This document shows, piece by piece, positions 10,323 to 20,689 of a DNA stretch of 64,000 nt. The position numbers and the translations under genes are program-made. Position 1 is the stretch's first letter; every line of letters begins with the position of its first letter. Below the pieces are notes generated by a model. It was not told the origin of the DNA and made no database searches. It saw nothing but the letters and a program-made list of their open reading frames with translations. Source of the stretch: an uncultured SAR86 cluster bacterium (lineage in GTDB: Bacteria > Pseudomonadota > Gammaproteobacteria > Magnimaribacterales > D2472); the NCBI GenBank assembly GCA_902608115.1, contig CACLMT010000002.1, positions 62,001 to 126,000 on the forward strand, in the 5' to 3' direction.

Positions 10323-10793
10323 ATGCCAAACTTTGAAACCATCATTCTTATCCTGCAAACTTTAGGACCGTTTACTGTTCTTGTAACTGTTTATTTCTTA
10401 GTAACTGAGCTTAGGGAACAAAACAGAGTTGCTAGAGCAAATGCCCGTCAAAATATTGCTGACTCCCATCAAAAACTTGCATTGGCAGGTATGAAAACAA
10501 TTTTAGTACAAGCAAAACTTAAACTAAGAAATGACGAAGAACTCAATAAAGAAGAAAATGCTCAATATTTAACTTATTTTAGCTTAATGCTGAGGGCTAG
10601 AGAAAACCAACATTATCAATTTAAAATAGGCATGTTAGATGAAGGTGAATGGGAATCAATGTTGACTTCATTTAAAACTTTATTTAAAGAACCAAAACAC
10701 TTAGAAATTTGGGATTTTATTAAAATTACTTTTTCAGATGATTTTGTTGCTTTGGTTGATGAGCAAATTAATCAAACCAAGCTATATGGATAA
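10323..10793 (+). CDS. Conserved-type hypothetical protein with N-terminal TM helix
   Basis: Open frame with TM segment LGPFTVLVTVYFLV followed by a soluble helical region. Confidence 0.6.
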   Translation: MPNFETIILILQTLGPFTVLVTVYFLVTELREQNRVARANARQNIADSHQKLALAGMKTILVQAKLKLRNDEELNKEENAQYLTYFSLMLRARENQHYQFKIGMLDEGEWESMLTSFKTLFKEPKHLEIWDFIKITFSDDFVALVDEQINQTKLYG

Positions 10794-10795
10794 TT

Positions 10796-11890
10796 ATGCA
10801 TACTGACCAAGAGCTTAATTATTTAACTAAATCATTACTTCATCACCCAAGCCCATACATTATTTATGAGTTAGATGGATCAATTGCTTGGGCAAATATT
10901 GCAGCTAAATATATATTTAATTTATCTAAGTTAGATGAATTAGGCGTTGTTAAAATAGATGATCAGATTACAAAGAACTTTGGTGATCTAGGCTCAATAG
11001 CGCTTTATTACGATACACCTATAGAAATTTCATTGAGAGAGATAAATTTCTTTATGAGAACTAGGGTACATATGATTCCAGTTGATATTTCTAGCGGGAT
11101 TATGTTGATTGAACTTTTGTGTTCTTCTCGTTCTGGACTTGATGCATTAAGAAAAACAATTGATTGTATTGAGCACAATCGAATTGAATTGGCTTATCAA
11201 AAACAGGTTAATTTAGAAACCGATGAAGTGACTGGTGTTGAAGCGTTGCTAAGATTACAAGACGGAGAGGGAGGCTATTTAGCCAATGATGAAATTATTC
11301 CGCAGATTGAAGGGGAAAGTCTTTTTTCTTTGGTCGTTTTAGAGTCTCTTGTTCAACTGGAGAAATTTTTCGCTATAAAGCAAGAAATTGGTTTTGGTGA
11401 CGCTACTTTGTATCTTAATGTATCAGCTCACACAATTATGCATCCAGAATTTTGTAAAATTTTTACTGATTTTGTGGAGAAACATAGCCTCGCACCTAAT
11501 CAGTTTGGGTTAGAAGTTACTGAAACAGCTGAACTTGCGGATATGAACGTTGCATCTGCGTCCCTTAATGCTCTTAAAAAGAAAGGCATTAAAATTTCGT
11601 TAGATGATTTTGGAGCTGGATATGCATCATTGAAATATGTGCGCGATCTACCAATAGATGTTGTAAAGCTCGACAAACATTTTACTTTTAATGTTTCAGA
11701 TCCTTCTACTGCAAGGCTAATTAGTTTTGTAACAGAAGTATGCAATGATCTTGATTTAGAGATGATTGGAGAAGGCATTGAAACTGAAGAGGATAAGCAG
11801 GCAATGTTAGATCTGGGTTGCAAAATTGGACAAGGTTATCTAATGCATAGACCAGATTTTTTAGATTCATTTATTGATAAGGACAAGTAA
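10796..11890 (+). CDS. EAL-domain c-di-GMP phosphodiesterase with PAS-like N-terminus
   Basis: GVEALLRL, LNVSAHT, LEVTETAEL, ISLDDFGAGYASL, VVKLDKHF, GEGIET, GQGYL; EAL catalytic motifs appear intact. Confidence 0.92.
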   Translation: MHTDQELNYLTKSLLHHPSPYIIYELDGSIAWANIAAKYIFNLSKLDELGVVKIDDQITKNFGDLGSIALYYDTPIEISLREINFFMRTRVHMIPVDISSGIMLIELLCSSRSGLDALRKTIDCIEHNRIELAYQKQVNLETDEVTGVEALLRLQDGEGGYLANDEIIPQIEGESLFSLVVLESLVQLEKFFAIKQEIGFGDATLYLNVSAHTIMHPEFCKIFTDFVEKHSLAPNQFGLEVTETAELADMNVASASLNALKKKGIKISLDDFGAGYASLKYVRDLPIDVVKLDKHFTFNVSDPSTARLISFVTEVCNDLDLEMIGEGIETEEDKQAMLDLGCKIGQGYLMHRPDFLDSFIDKDK

Positions 11891-11894
11891 TAAC

Positions 11895-13379
11895 ATGGAT
11901 AAATTGAGACCCAAAGAATCATCAAAGGGCGCAGAAGAAATTGTCTTAACTCAAATAAAACAGGATTTTATTACACCTGCTAATGCAATATTTGATTATG
12001 TTGATATGGTTGAAAAGGCTCTTCACCAAAAAGATTTAATATTTAATGATGAAATAGATCAAATTAAATCATCATGCACCAAGCTAATTAATCAATATGA
12101 AGAAGCTTTTGTAGAGAATACTGGCGTCAATGCTGAATCCATTAAAAAATCTTCAGAAGAATATTCTGAGCTTAGACATAATTTACGTACTCCATTAAAT
12201 GCAATTATTGGTTACAGTGAAATTTTAATAGAAGATTTTGAAGATAGTTTAGAAAAGGGGACAATTGAAGATTTTGAACAAATTATTAATTTAGCTCGCG
12301 AAACTGAAAAGGCTATTGAAATATTTGTTGATTACATAAGAGGCGAATCAATTAATGCTAATAATGATGCATCATCCAATCAATTAGAAAGCGCAGAAGC
12401 ATTATTTAAATCCTTAGGGGATATTGAATATTCAATAATTCTAGACGACGACATTAAGCAATCAGATATATTAATAGTTGATGACAACAAAACGAATTGT
12501 GAAGTTTTACAAAGACGTCTCTCAATGCAAGGTTTGAGCTGCAGAACTTCTTATGATGGAAACTCAGCAATTGCAGAAGTCTTTAAGAAGACTCCTGATT
12601 TAATATTATTGGATGTAATTCTTCCAGATATAAATGGATTGGAACTTCTAAAAACATTTAGAAAGGAGCACAATTCAGAATCGCTTCCAGTGATAATGGT
12701 TTCAGCCTTTGATGATGTTGATAGCATTTCTAAATGTATTCAATTAGGCGCTCAGGATTACTTACCTAAACCAATAAATGGAACAATTTTATTAGCTAAA
12801 GTTGTTGCCGCTTTGGAAAGGAAGTTTTGGAGAGAGCGTGAAAAAAAGCTAGTAGACAAATTGCATATTCAAGCAACAACCGATCAATTAACAGGTATAT
12901 ATAATCGTCGTGTAATTTTTGAAGCTTTAGATGAGGCAATGGATAATTCCAAGAAATCTAAAGATAGGGATTTCTCAATTATTATTTTCGATATAGACTT
13001 CTTTAAAAAAGTTAATGATACATATGGTCATGCGGGTGGCGATGCTGTTTTGATATCTTTTGCTCAATTATTACAAACAGAAATATCTTCACCAAATATT
13101 GTTGGCAGGATTGGAGGTGAAGAGTTTTTAGCTATTCTCTATCTGAGTAAAGATCAAGCTGTTGAATTTTGTAAAAAATTGATTAAAAAAATTAATAAAA
13201 ATGTTGTTAATTTTGATGGAATTGATATAAAGATTACTTCTAGTGGAGGTGTTGCATTTTCAAACGAAACTGAAACATCAGCTGACTTGACGAACAAAGC
13301 AGATGAAAGGCTTTATGAAGCGAAAAAAGAAGGTAGGAATAGATTTAAATTAATTGATATAGAATTACTTGGAGACTAA
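11895..13379 (+). CDS. HisKA-like (no HATPase) - receiver - GGDEF diguanylate cyclase
   Basis: RHNLRTPLNAIIGYSEIL H-box; DILIVDDNKTNCEVL..LILLDVILPD..PKPI receiver; RIGGEEFLAIL GGEEF motif. ATG at 11895 preferred to the TTG at 11874. Confidence 0.9.
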   Translation: MDKLRPKESSKGAEEIVLTQIKQDFITPANAIFDYVDMVEKALHQKDLIFNDEIDQIKSSCTKLINQYEEAFVENTGVNAESIKKSSEEYSELRHNLRTPLNAIIGYSEILIEDFEDSLEKGTIEDFEQIINLARETEKAIEIFVDYIRGESINANNDASSNQLESAEALFKSLGDIEYSIILDDDIKQSDILIVDDNKTNCEVLQRRLSMQGLSCRTSYDGNSAIAEVFKKTPDLILLDVILPDINGLELLKTFRKEHNSESLPVIMVSAFDDVDSISKCIQLGAQDYLPKPINGTILLAKVVAALERKFWREREKKLVDKLHIQATTDQLTGIYNRRVIFEALDEAMDNSKKSKDRDFSIIIFDIDFFKKVNDTYGHAGGDAVLISFAQLLQTEISSPNIVGRIGGEEFLAILYLSKDQAVEFCKKLIKKINKNVVNFDGIDIKITSSGGVAFSNETETSADLTNKADERLYEAKKEGRNRFKLIDIELLGD

Positions 13380-13382
13380 ATA

Positions 13383-13748
13383 ATGGCTAAGATTTTATAC
13401 GTTGAAGATAATGAAATGAATCGTGATATGTTATCTCGTCGATTATCGAGAAGAGGTTATGAAGTTATTATGGCTGTTGATGGTCAAGCAGGAATAGATA
13501 TGATGAGAAGCGAAGCTCCAGATATAGTTCTTATGGACATGGGTTTACCAGTATTAGATGGTTGGGAGGCTACTGTTCAAGCAAAAGCAGATGATTCTAT
13601 TAATTCAATTCCAATTATTGCATTAACTGCTCATGCATTAGAATCTGATAAACAAAAAGCATTAGAGTGTGGCGCGGACGATTTTGATACTAAGCCAATT
13701 GACTTTAAGAGGTTATTAGAAAAGATTGAATCGCTTGTTGCTTCTTAA
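13383..13748 (+). CDS. Single-domain response regulator (DivK/CheY-like)
   Basis: KILYVEDNEMN, VLMDMGLPVLDGWE, ALTAHAL, TKPID; receiver domain only. Confidence 0.94.
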   Translation: MAKILYVEDNEMNRDMLSRRLSRRGYEVIMAVDGQAGIDMMRSEAPDIVLMDMGLPVLDGWEATVQAKADDSINSIPIIALTAHALESDKQKALECGADDFDTKPIDFKRLLEKIESLVAS

Positions 13749-16726
13749 TTGCCTTGAACAATTCCTTGAATCATTTTTGATAAGTTATCCATAGATACTT
13801 CATCTTTCTTAACTAGCCCAACAACTCTTTCTTTCAAGAGGTCCTCTTGAACGTCTGTTAAATCTTTTCCTGAAAACACAAGCACAGGCGCTCTTTTTTC
13901 TTCTGGCACATCTTTTATGTAGTTATCTAAAAATTCAAATCCATCCATCCTCGGCATTTCTAAATCTAGGATTATTAATGCAGGATTATCCTTGGTTCGT
14001 TCTAGACCTTCCTTTCCATCTCTAGCATCAATAGGTCTATATCCAGCATCTTTTAATAGTCGTGATAGTAACTCTCTTATATCTTTATCGTCATCAATTA
14101 CCAATACTTTTTGATTACTAGATTTAGTTCCCAAATATTTTTTAATAATATTGATAAAGAGGGTTCTGTCGATGGGTTTGGTTAAATAATCATTTGCTCC
14201 AAGGGATGCAGCAAGGTTTGATTGATTGAGCTGACTAATCATTATTACGGGTATATTTTTTAACTGAGAATCAGTTTTACATTCCTTAAGTAGAGACCAT
14301 CCATCTCTTCCGGGCATCAAGACATCTAAAAGAATTAGTTTTGGTTTAACTTCACGAATTAATTCCATGCCTTTTTCACTATTAGTAGCTCCTAAAAGAG
14401 TTAGATTAAGTTTTGAAATTGTTCTTTTAATTAAATCATGCATAGCAACATCATCATCTACAAGAACAACTAAATTATCCTGATCGTCGAGATTAATTAC
14501 ATTGCTATCAACATCATCTTCATTATATTCAGGACATTCACGAGGAACAGAGAGGGTAAAAGTAGACCCAGTTCCTTCAATGCTAGTTACCTTAACATCT
14601 CCTCCCATTATTTCTGCAAATTTTTTAGAAATAGGAAGGCCTAATCCTGTTCCTCCATAATTTGCTGCAGTAGATCTTTCAGCTTGAGTGTATTCTTCGA
14701 ACACTTTATCAACTCCTTCTTGACTCATTCCTGCTCCAGTATCTATAACTGCAAAATCTACAAATTCTACATCACCATCCATTCGAGATTTTACATCTAA
14801 TGTTACTGTGCCATTTTTTGTAAATTTAAAGCCATTACTAAGGAAGTTAGCTAGACATTGTCTCAGTTTAGTTTCATCCTGAGACATTGAACCCATAGCT
14901 CCATCAAGATTTATAACAAATCCATTATTATTTTTTGCAGCTAAAGGTTCTGAAACATCCTTAATTGTTTGAATCATATTTTCAATTTCAAAATTTGTTA
15001 TAAATAACTCCATTTTTCCAGCTTCAATTTTTGATAGATCAAGGATATTATTAATTAATGAAAGCAGATGAGTTCCAGCTGAAGTAATCTTTTTTAAATC
15101 TGGTAATAAGTCGTCATATCCTAAATCCTCGCAATCTTCATATAGCATTTCTCCATAACCCAAGATTGCATTTAAAGGTGTTCGCAATTCATGACTCATA
15201 TTTGCAAAGAATTTTGTTTTTTGATCACTGGCGCTTCTTGCTTCATCTCTTGCTAGTTCCATTTCACTAGTTCTTGCATCAATAAGACCATTTACTTCAT
15301 CTGACATTCTTGAGAATGCAACTAACATTAATTCGACAGAAGCTTCTTCACTGGAATTTCTATCTGAACTTTCTGCTAACTCATTCATCTTTTTAATATC
15401 ATTTAAAATAAGAGTTCTTGCATTCCCATCTAGTTGATCAGCTAAAGCTGTCATCTTTTCAATAATTACTTCATCTCTTTCATGGCGTCGATTAGCCTGT
15501 TCTTCACGGATGGATTCCATTTCTACTAAATGTGATTTATAGCTGTGGAGAGCTGTTGATAGTTGGCCAACTTCATCATTTTTTGAAGCTAGTATCCCTT
15601 TTCTTGCTGGCATTTCTTGGGAGTGATCACCTTTTGTTAAGCCCTCTAATACCTCAATTGCCTTAGTAATACCACCAAAAGTTCTAGTGGTAATAAAAGC
15701 TATTAGAGAAATAATTAAAATTACAAAAGCAAGAGCACCTATATAAGTTATATTAAGCACATTTGCAGCTCTAAGAATATTTTCTCTTTCATCTTTAAAA
15801 ATATATAGTTGAGCTTCATCAGCTGATAAGTATGAACTAAGAGGGAGAAGGGTTATTGAGGTTCCGAGATCGGTGTCTTTTGCAGAATATCTAGATCCGA
15901 AAGAATCTTTAAAAGTTCCAGCCTTATTTGTTAATTTATCAAAATTCTTCACATCAAAAAGATCATCATCTGTATTACCAAATTGTTGATAATAATCATT
16001 CAAAGAAATTAAACCCGATTCAGTATTAATTGCAGTACGAACTTCAAACTCATCTTCAAATACTTCCAAACCTTTTCTAATATCAACACCTAAAGCAATG
16101 ACTGCTAAGGTTTCACCTTCAATCTTTACTGGAAAACTTAATGCTTGATTTAGTGTTGAAGATTGCTCTTTATCTTTATCAATAATTTTAATAATTGATT
16201 GTCTTGGTCTTGTTGAAGCTTCATTTAAAAAGGAATCCAGATAACTAAAAAAATCAGGTCTTGCGTTTGGTGAGCAAGGATCAATTCCTAGAAGATCTAA
16301 TGCACTTCCACAATATATTCTTTCACCTGATGGGAAATACACCATTACATAACTTAAATTTCCATAATCTAACTCTTCTTCAAAAAATAGTTCAATCAGG
16401 TATTGAGCGTCTCCAATTCTTTTAGCGCTGATCGTATCTAAGAAAGGGTTTGTAAAATTATTACTGGGAGATACTTCATCCATGTATATCTCTGTATCAG
16501 GCTCCCAATAAGATGCATTTTCACCAGTTATAGGAAGCCACTTAGACATAACGTCAAATGATTTATTATAGGTTTGGTACCATGCTGACTCATACAGAGT
16601 TAGCAAAGATTCGTTAGATGAGTTTTCTTGAATATTTTCTCTATAGCCAAAAGAAAATATAAATATGGCAGCAACCAAGACATTACCAAGAACTCCAAAA
16701 AGTAACAATTGGAGTCTTATTGGCAT
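13745..16726 (-). CDS. Membrane hybrid sensor histidine kinase (periplasmic sensor, HAMP, HisKA, HATPase, two REC)
   Basis: FFANMSHELRTPLNAILGYGEML, NFLSNGFKF, GTGLGLPISKKFAEIMGG, then two receivers (VVLVDDDVAMHDL; VLVIDDDKDIREL). Confidence 0.95.
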   Translation of the reverse strand: MPIRLQLLLFGVLGNVLVAAIFIFSFGYRENIQENSSNESLLTLYESAWYQTYNKSFDVMSKWLPITGENASYWEPDTEIYMDEVSPSNNFTNPFLDTISAKRIGDAQYLIELFFEEELDYGNLSYVMVYFPSGERIYCGSALDLLGIDPCSPNARPDFFSYLDSFLNEASTRPRQSIIKIIDKDKEQSSTLNQALSFPVKIEGETLAVIALGVDIRKGLEVFEDEFEVRTAINTESGLISLNDYYQQFGNTDDDLFDVKNFDKLTNKAGTFKDSFGSRYSAKDTDLGTSITLLPLSSYLSADEAQLYIFKDERENILRAANVLNITYIGALAFVILIISLIAFITTRTFGGITKAIEVLEGLTKGDHSQEMPARKGILASKNDEVGQLSTALHSYKSHLVEMESIREEQANRRHERDEVIIEKMTALADQLDGNARTLILNDIKKMNELAESSDRNSSEEASVELMLVAFSRMSDEVNGLIDARTSEMELARDEARSASDQKTKFFANMSHELRTPLNAILGYGEMLYEDCEDLGYDDLLPDLKKITSAGTHLLSLINNILDLSKIEAGKMELFITNFEIENMIQTIKDVSEPLAAKNNNGFVINLDGAMGSMSQDETKLRQCLANFLSNGFKFTKNGTVTLDVKSRMDGDVEFVDFAVIDTGAGMSQEGVDKVFEEYTQAERSTAANYGGTGLGLPISKKFAEIMGGDVKVTSIEGTGSTFTLSVPRECPEYNEDDVDSNVINLDDQDNLVVLVDDDVAMHDLIKRTISKLNLTLLGATNSEKGMELIREVKPKLILLDVLMPGRDGWSLLKECKTDSQLKNIPVIMISQLNQSNLAASLGANDYLTKPIDRTLFINIIKKYLGTKSSNQKVLVIDDDKDIRELLSRLLKDAGYRPIDARDGKEGLERTKDNPALIILDLEMPRMDGFEFLDNYIKDVPEEKRAPVLVFSGKDLTDVQEDLLKERVVGLVKKDEVSMDNLSKMIQGIVQGN

Positions 16727-16750
16727 AAGTTATATTTTGTTAATGCAGCT

Positions 16751-17125
16751 CTAGTCAGCCAGTTGAAAAGTTAGATGAATTTGTACGTTATTAACTTTTA
16801 CTGATGTATTGTTATACATAGGTGGGTCGTAAAGAAATTTTCTTACAGCTTTAATAGCAGCTCTATCAAATACGCCTGCAGGGTTACTTTCCACAACATA
16901 AGGGTCTAATACTGAACCATCCGTATCAACATCAAATTCAAGTCGAACAGATCCTTCAACCCCAAGTCTAATAGCTCGTCTAGGATATGTTGGAACAGGA
17001 CTAGATATTCTAGTTACTTCAATTTCGATTCCATCATCTCCTACGTAACCCTTATCTCCAGCAAAAATTGGTTGGGCTAATACAAAAGTAAAAATTATGA
17101 TCAAAAAAGAATTAAATTTTTTCAT
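16751..17125 (-). CDS. TonB C-terminal-domain periplasmic protein
   Basis: Signal peptide; YPRRAIRLGVEGSVRLEFDVDTDGSVLDPYVVESNPAGVFDRAAIKAVRKFLYDPP. Confidence 0.85.
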   Translation of the reverse strand: MKKFNSFLIIIFTFVLAQPIFAGDKGYVGDDGIEIEVTRISSPVPTYPRRAIRLGVEGSVRLEFDVDTDGSVLDPYVVESNPAGVFDRAAIKAVRKFLYDPPMYNNTSVKVNNVQIHLTFQLAD

Positions 17126-17266
17126 AATATTATTAGTTAAACATTAGTTTAAGATATGCAATTATTTTAAACACATCCAATACCGCAATATAATACCAAG
17201 AAATGACTTATGGTGTTAATATCTTTTCACAATTGTCGTAAAAAAAAGATAGATATTTAAATATTT

Positions 17267-17668
17267 ATGAAAAAAGTTAAAGATCACTTAAATGAGCAAA
17301 GATACTGGGATATTTTTACAATATCAGAAGAATCTGATTTATTTGAAGCATCAAAGTTAATGCATAAAAATAAGATTGGAGCACTTATGATTGTAAAAGC
17401 TGATTCAATTGATCTTCTTTGCAAATCATCTGTTGTTGGCATATTAACAGAAAGAGATATTGTTTATGCGTTATCAGGTGGTAATAAAAGTCTTCAATCC
17501 AAAACAGTGTTTGATGTAATGACAAAAAAGCTTATTTATACCTGTCCAGAAACATCTAACTCGGAAGCCAAGCAATTGATGCTTGAAAATCAAATTCGAC
17601 ATCTTCCTGTTTTTTCAGACGAACATCTTGTGGGAATAATTTCTATGAGGGATGTATTTAGATCCTGA
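17267..17668 (+). CDS. CBS-domain-pair protein
   Basis: VVGILTERDIVYAL..VFDVMTKKLIYTCPETSNSEAKQLMLENQIRHLPVF..LVGIISMRDVFR. Confidence 0.9.
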   Translation: MKKVKDHLNEQRYWDIFTISEESDLFEASKLMHKNKIGALMIVKADSIDLLCKSSVVGILTERDIVYALSGGNKSLQSKTVFDVMTKKLIYTCPETSNSEAKQLMLENQIRHLPVFSDEHLVGIISMRDVFRS

Positions 17669-17682
17669 TTTAATTTTTTTAC

Positions 17683-19023
17683 ATGACATTTTTTCAACGT
17701 TTATCTTATGCTGCATTAAATTTTCCTACCTCAGCAGCAGGGATGCCTATTTTTATATTTATCCTTCCTTACTATGCAGGTGATTTAGGTCTTGGACTTT
17801 CTTTGGTTGGTATTATTTTTTTTCTTGGGAGAATAACAGACATATTTACAGATCCTATTATGGGTGTCTTGATTGATAAATTTCCTTCAAAATGGGGTAA
17901 ACATAAACATTGGATTTTTTTATCTGCTCCAGTTTTAATGCTGGCAACTTATTTAATTTTTTCCCCACCTGTTTCCTCAGCGTCAACTTATTATTTCTTT
18001 CTAGCTTTATTTTTACTTTATTCAGGATTTACTTTAAGTTCTATAACTCAGTTATCTTGGTCATCGTTTCTTGTGCCTGACTATGACGATAGGACTAGAT
18101 TATTAACTTTAAGAGAATTAATGGCATTAATTGGAATGTTATGTGTGATTGCAATCCCGGCAATTGTAGAATTATTTAATACGTCTCTTGAAGCTAAAGT
18201 ATTAGCAATTGGCATATTTGTTTTCTTTAGTATCCCAATAATGACAGTCAATGCGCTAAAACATGTCCCAGATTCGCAAAAAGCAAATGATCAATCTATC
18301 ACTGAAAATCCTTTTAGAATATTTTTTAGTTTATTTAAAAACTTAATGTTAAATAAGATTATTTTTGCTGCTTTTCTAATAGCTTTCTGTATGGGTTTAA
18401 ATGGAGCTCTTTATCTTATTTGGATGGAAGTTGTGATTGAATTACCAGAATATTCTTCAAGATTAATGCTTGCTTATTATTTAGTTAGCATATTAGGTTT
18501 ATGGGCTTGGAGACAATTAAGCATTAAAACAAATAAGCATTACGCTGCAGCAGCAGCATGTGTTTATGCAGTGGTTATATTAGTTATAGGTTTTATTGGT
18601 TATGGTTTTATTAGAGAATTAGATGACTTTACAAAATTAATATCAGTTGGCTTATTTATTATCCTGTATGGATTTTCATTTTCAGGACCATTCCCATTAA
18701 TTAATGCAATTATTGCTGATATTTCAGATAAGTTGTCATTAGACTATGATAAGAATATTTCAGGAACAGTTTTTTCATATCTTACTGCAATCATTAAGCT
18801 TGGTTTTGCCTTGGCAGCAATGGTCCCATATCTTGCTTTAGAGTTACTGTGGGGTTTCGATATTTCGTTGGGTATTGCAAATACCGAGTCTTCAAAAATG
18901 GCAATTTTTTATATTTGGATTTTTGTGCCAATATTAAGCTATGGAATAGCTGCGTTTATGTTATTTACTCATTCTCTTGGCAGGAATGAGCATAAACAAA
19001 TTAAAGAAAGTTTGAGACAATAA
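17683..19023 (+). CDS. MFS transporter, GPH sugar:cation symporter-like
   Basis: 12-TM profile; [30 protein letters not shown]. Confidence 0.85.
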   Translation: MTFFQRLSYAALNFPTSAAGMPIFIFILPYYAGDLGLGLSLVGIIFFLGRITDIFTDPIMGVLIDKFPSKWGKHKHWIFLSAPVLMLATYLIFSPPVSSASTYYFFLALFLLYSGFTLSSITQLSWSSFLVPDYDDRTRLLTLRELMALIGMLCVIAIPAIVELFNTSLEAKVLAIGIFVFFSIPIMTVNALKHVPDSQKANDQSITENPFRIFFSLFKNLMLNKIIFAAFLIAFCMGLNGALYLIWMEVVIELPEYSSRLMLAYYLVSILGLWAWRQLSIKTNKHYAAAAACVYAVVILVIGFIGYGFIRELDDFTKLISVGLFIILYGFSFSGPFPLINAIIADISDKLSLDYDKNISGTVFSYLTAIIKLGFALAAMVPYLALELLWGFDISLGIANTESSKMAIFYIWIFVPILSYGIAAFMLFTHSLGRNEHKQIKESLRQ

Positions 19024-19025
19024 AA

Positions 19026-19193
19026 ATGGAATATAGGAAATATGAATGTGTGATTTGTGGTCATATTTATGATGAAGAGTTTGGTGAGCCTGATGATGGA
19101 ATTTTACCAGGAACTAGATGGGAAGATATTCCTGATGATTGGGTTTGTCCAGACTGCGGGGTAAGTAAATTTGATTATGAATTAATGGAATAA
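19026..19193 (+). CDS. Rubredoxin (55 aa)
   Basis: [55 protein letters not shown]; two CxxCG knuckles. Absent from ORF track (too short). Confidence 0.96.
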   Translation: MEYRKYECVICGHIYDEEFGEPDDGILPGTRWEDIPDDWVCPDCGVSKFDYELME

Positions 19194-19194
19194 A

Positions 19195-19668
19195 ATGATA
19201 ACTAGATTAGATGTTTATTTCCTAACTTTTATATTTTCTTTATGTACCCCAACTCAATCTGCTAATTTAAATATTGCTTTTGTTGGCGATATTCCAATCG
19301 AAGAGCTTTTAAAGAAAAAGCAAATATTTAAGCTAGAGTACGATAAATATGAAATAGATAATAAGATTGATTTAACAAGTATAAAAGATACTGAAGTATT
19401 TATTTTTTTTGGTATTTGGTGCCATGATAGCCAAAGAGAGGTACCACGCATGCTTAGAATTTTGCATGAATTAAATATCCCACCTCATCAAATTTCTTTA
19501 ATCGGCCTTACTTCTAAAAAAGACGAGCCAAAGAATCGTGCAAAAAAATTAAAAGTTATAAATACCCCAACATTCATTGTGTTTAAAAATAATATTGAAA
19601 TAGGGAGAATTATTGAACGACCCTCGATGAGTTTGGAAAAAGATCTATCGAATATTTTGAAATCTTAA
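19195..19668 (+). CDS. Thioredoxin-like periplasmic protein
   Basis: Signal-peptide-like N-terminus; VFIFFGIWCHDSQREVPRMLRIL; NTPTFIVFKNNIEIGRI cis-Pro region. Confidence 0.75.
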   Translation: MITRLDVYFLTFIFSLCTPTQSANLNIAFVGDIPIEELLKKKQIFKLEYDKYEIDNKIDLTSIKDTEVFIFFGIWCHDSQREVPRMLRILHELNIPPHQISLIGLTSKKDEPKNRAKKLKVINTPTFIVFKNNIEIGRIIERPSMSLEKDLSNILKS

Positions 19669-19683
19669 TTAAATTTATTTCTT

Positions 19684-20676
19684 TTATTTAAGATTCATCT
19701 CAGCAATACGTTTTGCCTCATCGTAGTCAGTATAAAAAGTTGCAAAATGTCTTCGAAATTTTGCAATTGGTCCATCCTTATCACATAGGACTGGTTTATA
19801 AGCATATTTTTTATTTTCCCAAACAGGTATATCTTCATTTACTTGTTTATTTATATCTGCAATTATGGCAGCGCCTACACCGCCTTTAGGAACTTTACCA
19901 TTTATTTTTTTTTGCAAAAATGAAAATCGGGTGATTACTTTTTCATTCTCTATAGGGGTAGTGGACCCTAGAAGGAGGGTATCACATATACCTTCAAATT
20001 TTGTTACATTATCTCCAGGACCATTAGAGAAGCCTGATATCTTTCCTTTAACGGTACCCTTAGGAGTTTCCATATTAGCTTCTTGAATAAAATATCTTTT
20101 TTGTTCGTCATAAGTAACTTCAAATTCAGGGTAGCTAACTACCCCATGAACATACATAAAATGGGCTGCATCTACGGCATTCTCAGCCATATCTTGAATG
20201 TGGCAATTGATTGTATATTCAAATTTTTCAAATTTATCAGCCCATTCGGGGTCGCTAATTTCTGGATATGATTCAACTTCATAATGTGGATTATTTCCAT
20301 TAGGATGATACCAAGCATAAATTAAGTTGTTTTTTTCAACTGTTGGGTATTTAAAAATTTGTGTTTCTTTTGCTTTAGGTGGAATTTTTTTGGCATATGG
20401 AATGTTATCTATTTTACCATCAGCACCCCATTGCCAAGCATGAAAAGGGCACTCGATGCATTCATCTTTTACTAGTCCACCATGGCCTAAGTGAGCTCCT
20501 AGGTGTGGGCAGTAGGCATCTAACATTGTTACTTCACCCGATTTGGTTCTAAAGAGTACCTGGTCTTGTGCAAAATATCTGACAGGTTTTACATCTCCAG
20601 GTTTTAAATCATCTGAATAATCAACAACATACCAACCAAAAGGTATTGGCATAGGGTATCTTTTTCTATTATTCAT
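19684..20676 (-). CDS. Rieske 2Fe-2S oxygenase, KshA-like
   Basis: Rieske motif CPHLGAHLGHGGLVKDECIECPFHAW; mononuclear iron site NAVDAAHFMYVHG. Confidence 0.9.
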   Translation of the reverse strand: MNNRKRYPMPIPFGWYVVDYSDDLKPGDVKPVRYFAQDQVLFRTKSGEVTMLDAYCPHLGAHLGHGGLVKDECIECPFHAWQWGADGKIDNIPYAKKIPPKAKETQIFKYPTVEKNNLIYAWYHPNGNNPHYEVESYPEISDPEWADKFEKFEYTINCHIQDMAENAVDAAHFMYVHGVVSYPEFEVTYDEQKRYFIQEANMETPKGTVKGKISGFSNGPGDNVTKFEGICDTLLLGSTTPIENEKVITRFSFLQKKINGKVPKGGVGAAIIADINKQVNEDIPVWENKKYAYKPVLCDKDGPIAKFRRHFATFYTDYDEAKRIAEMNLK

Positions 20677-20689
20677 ATTTTTAATTATT

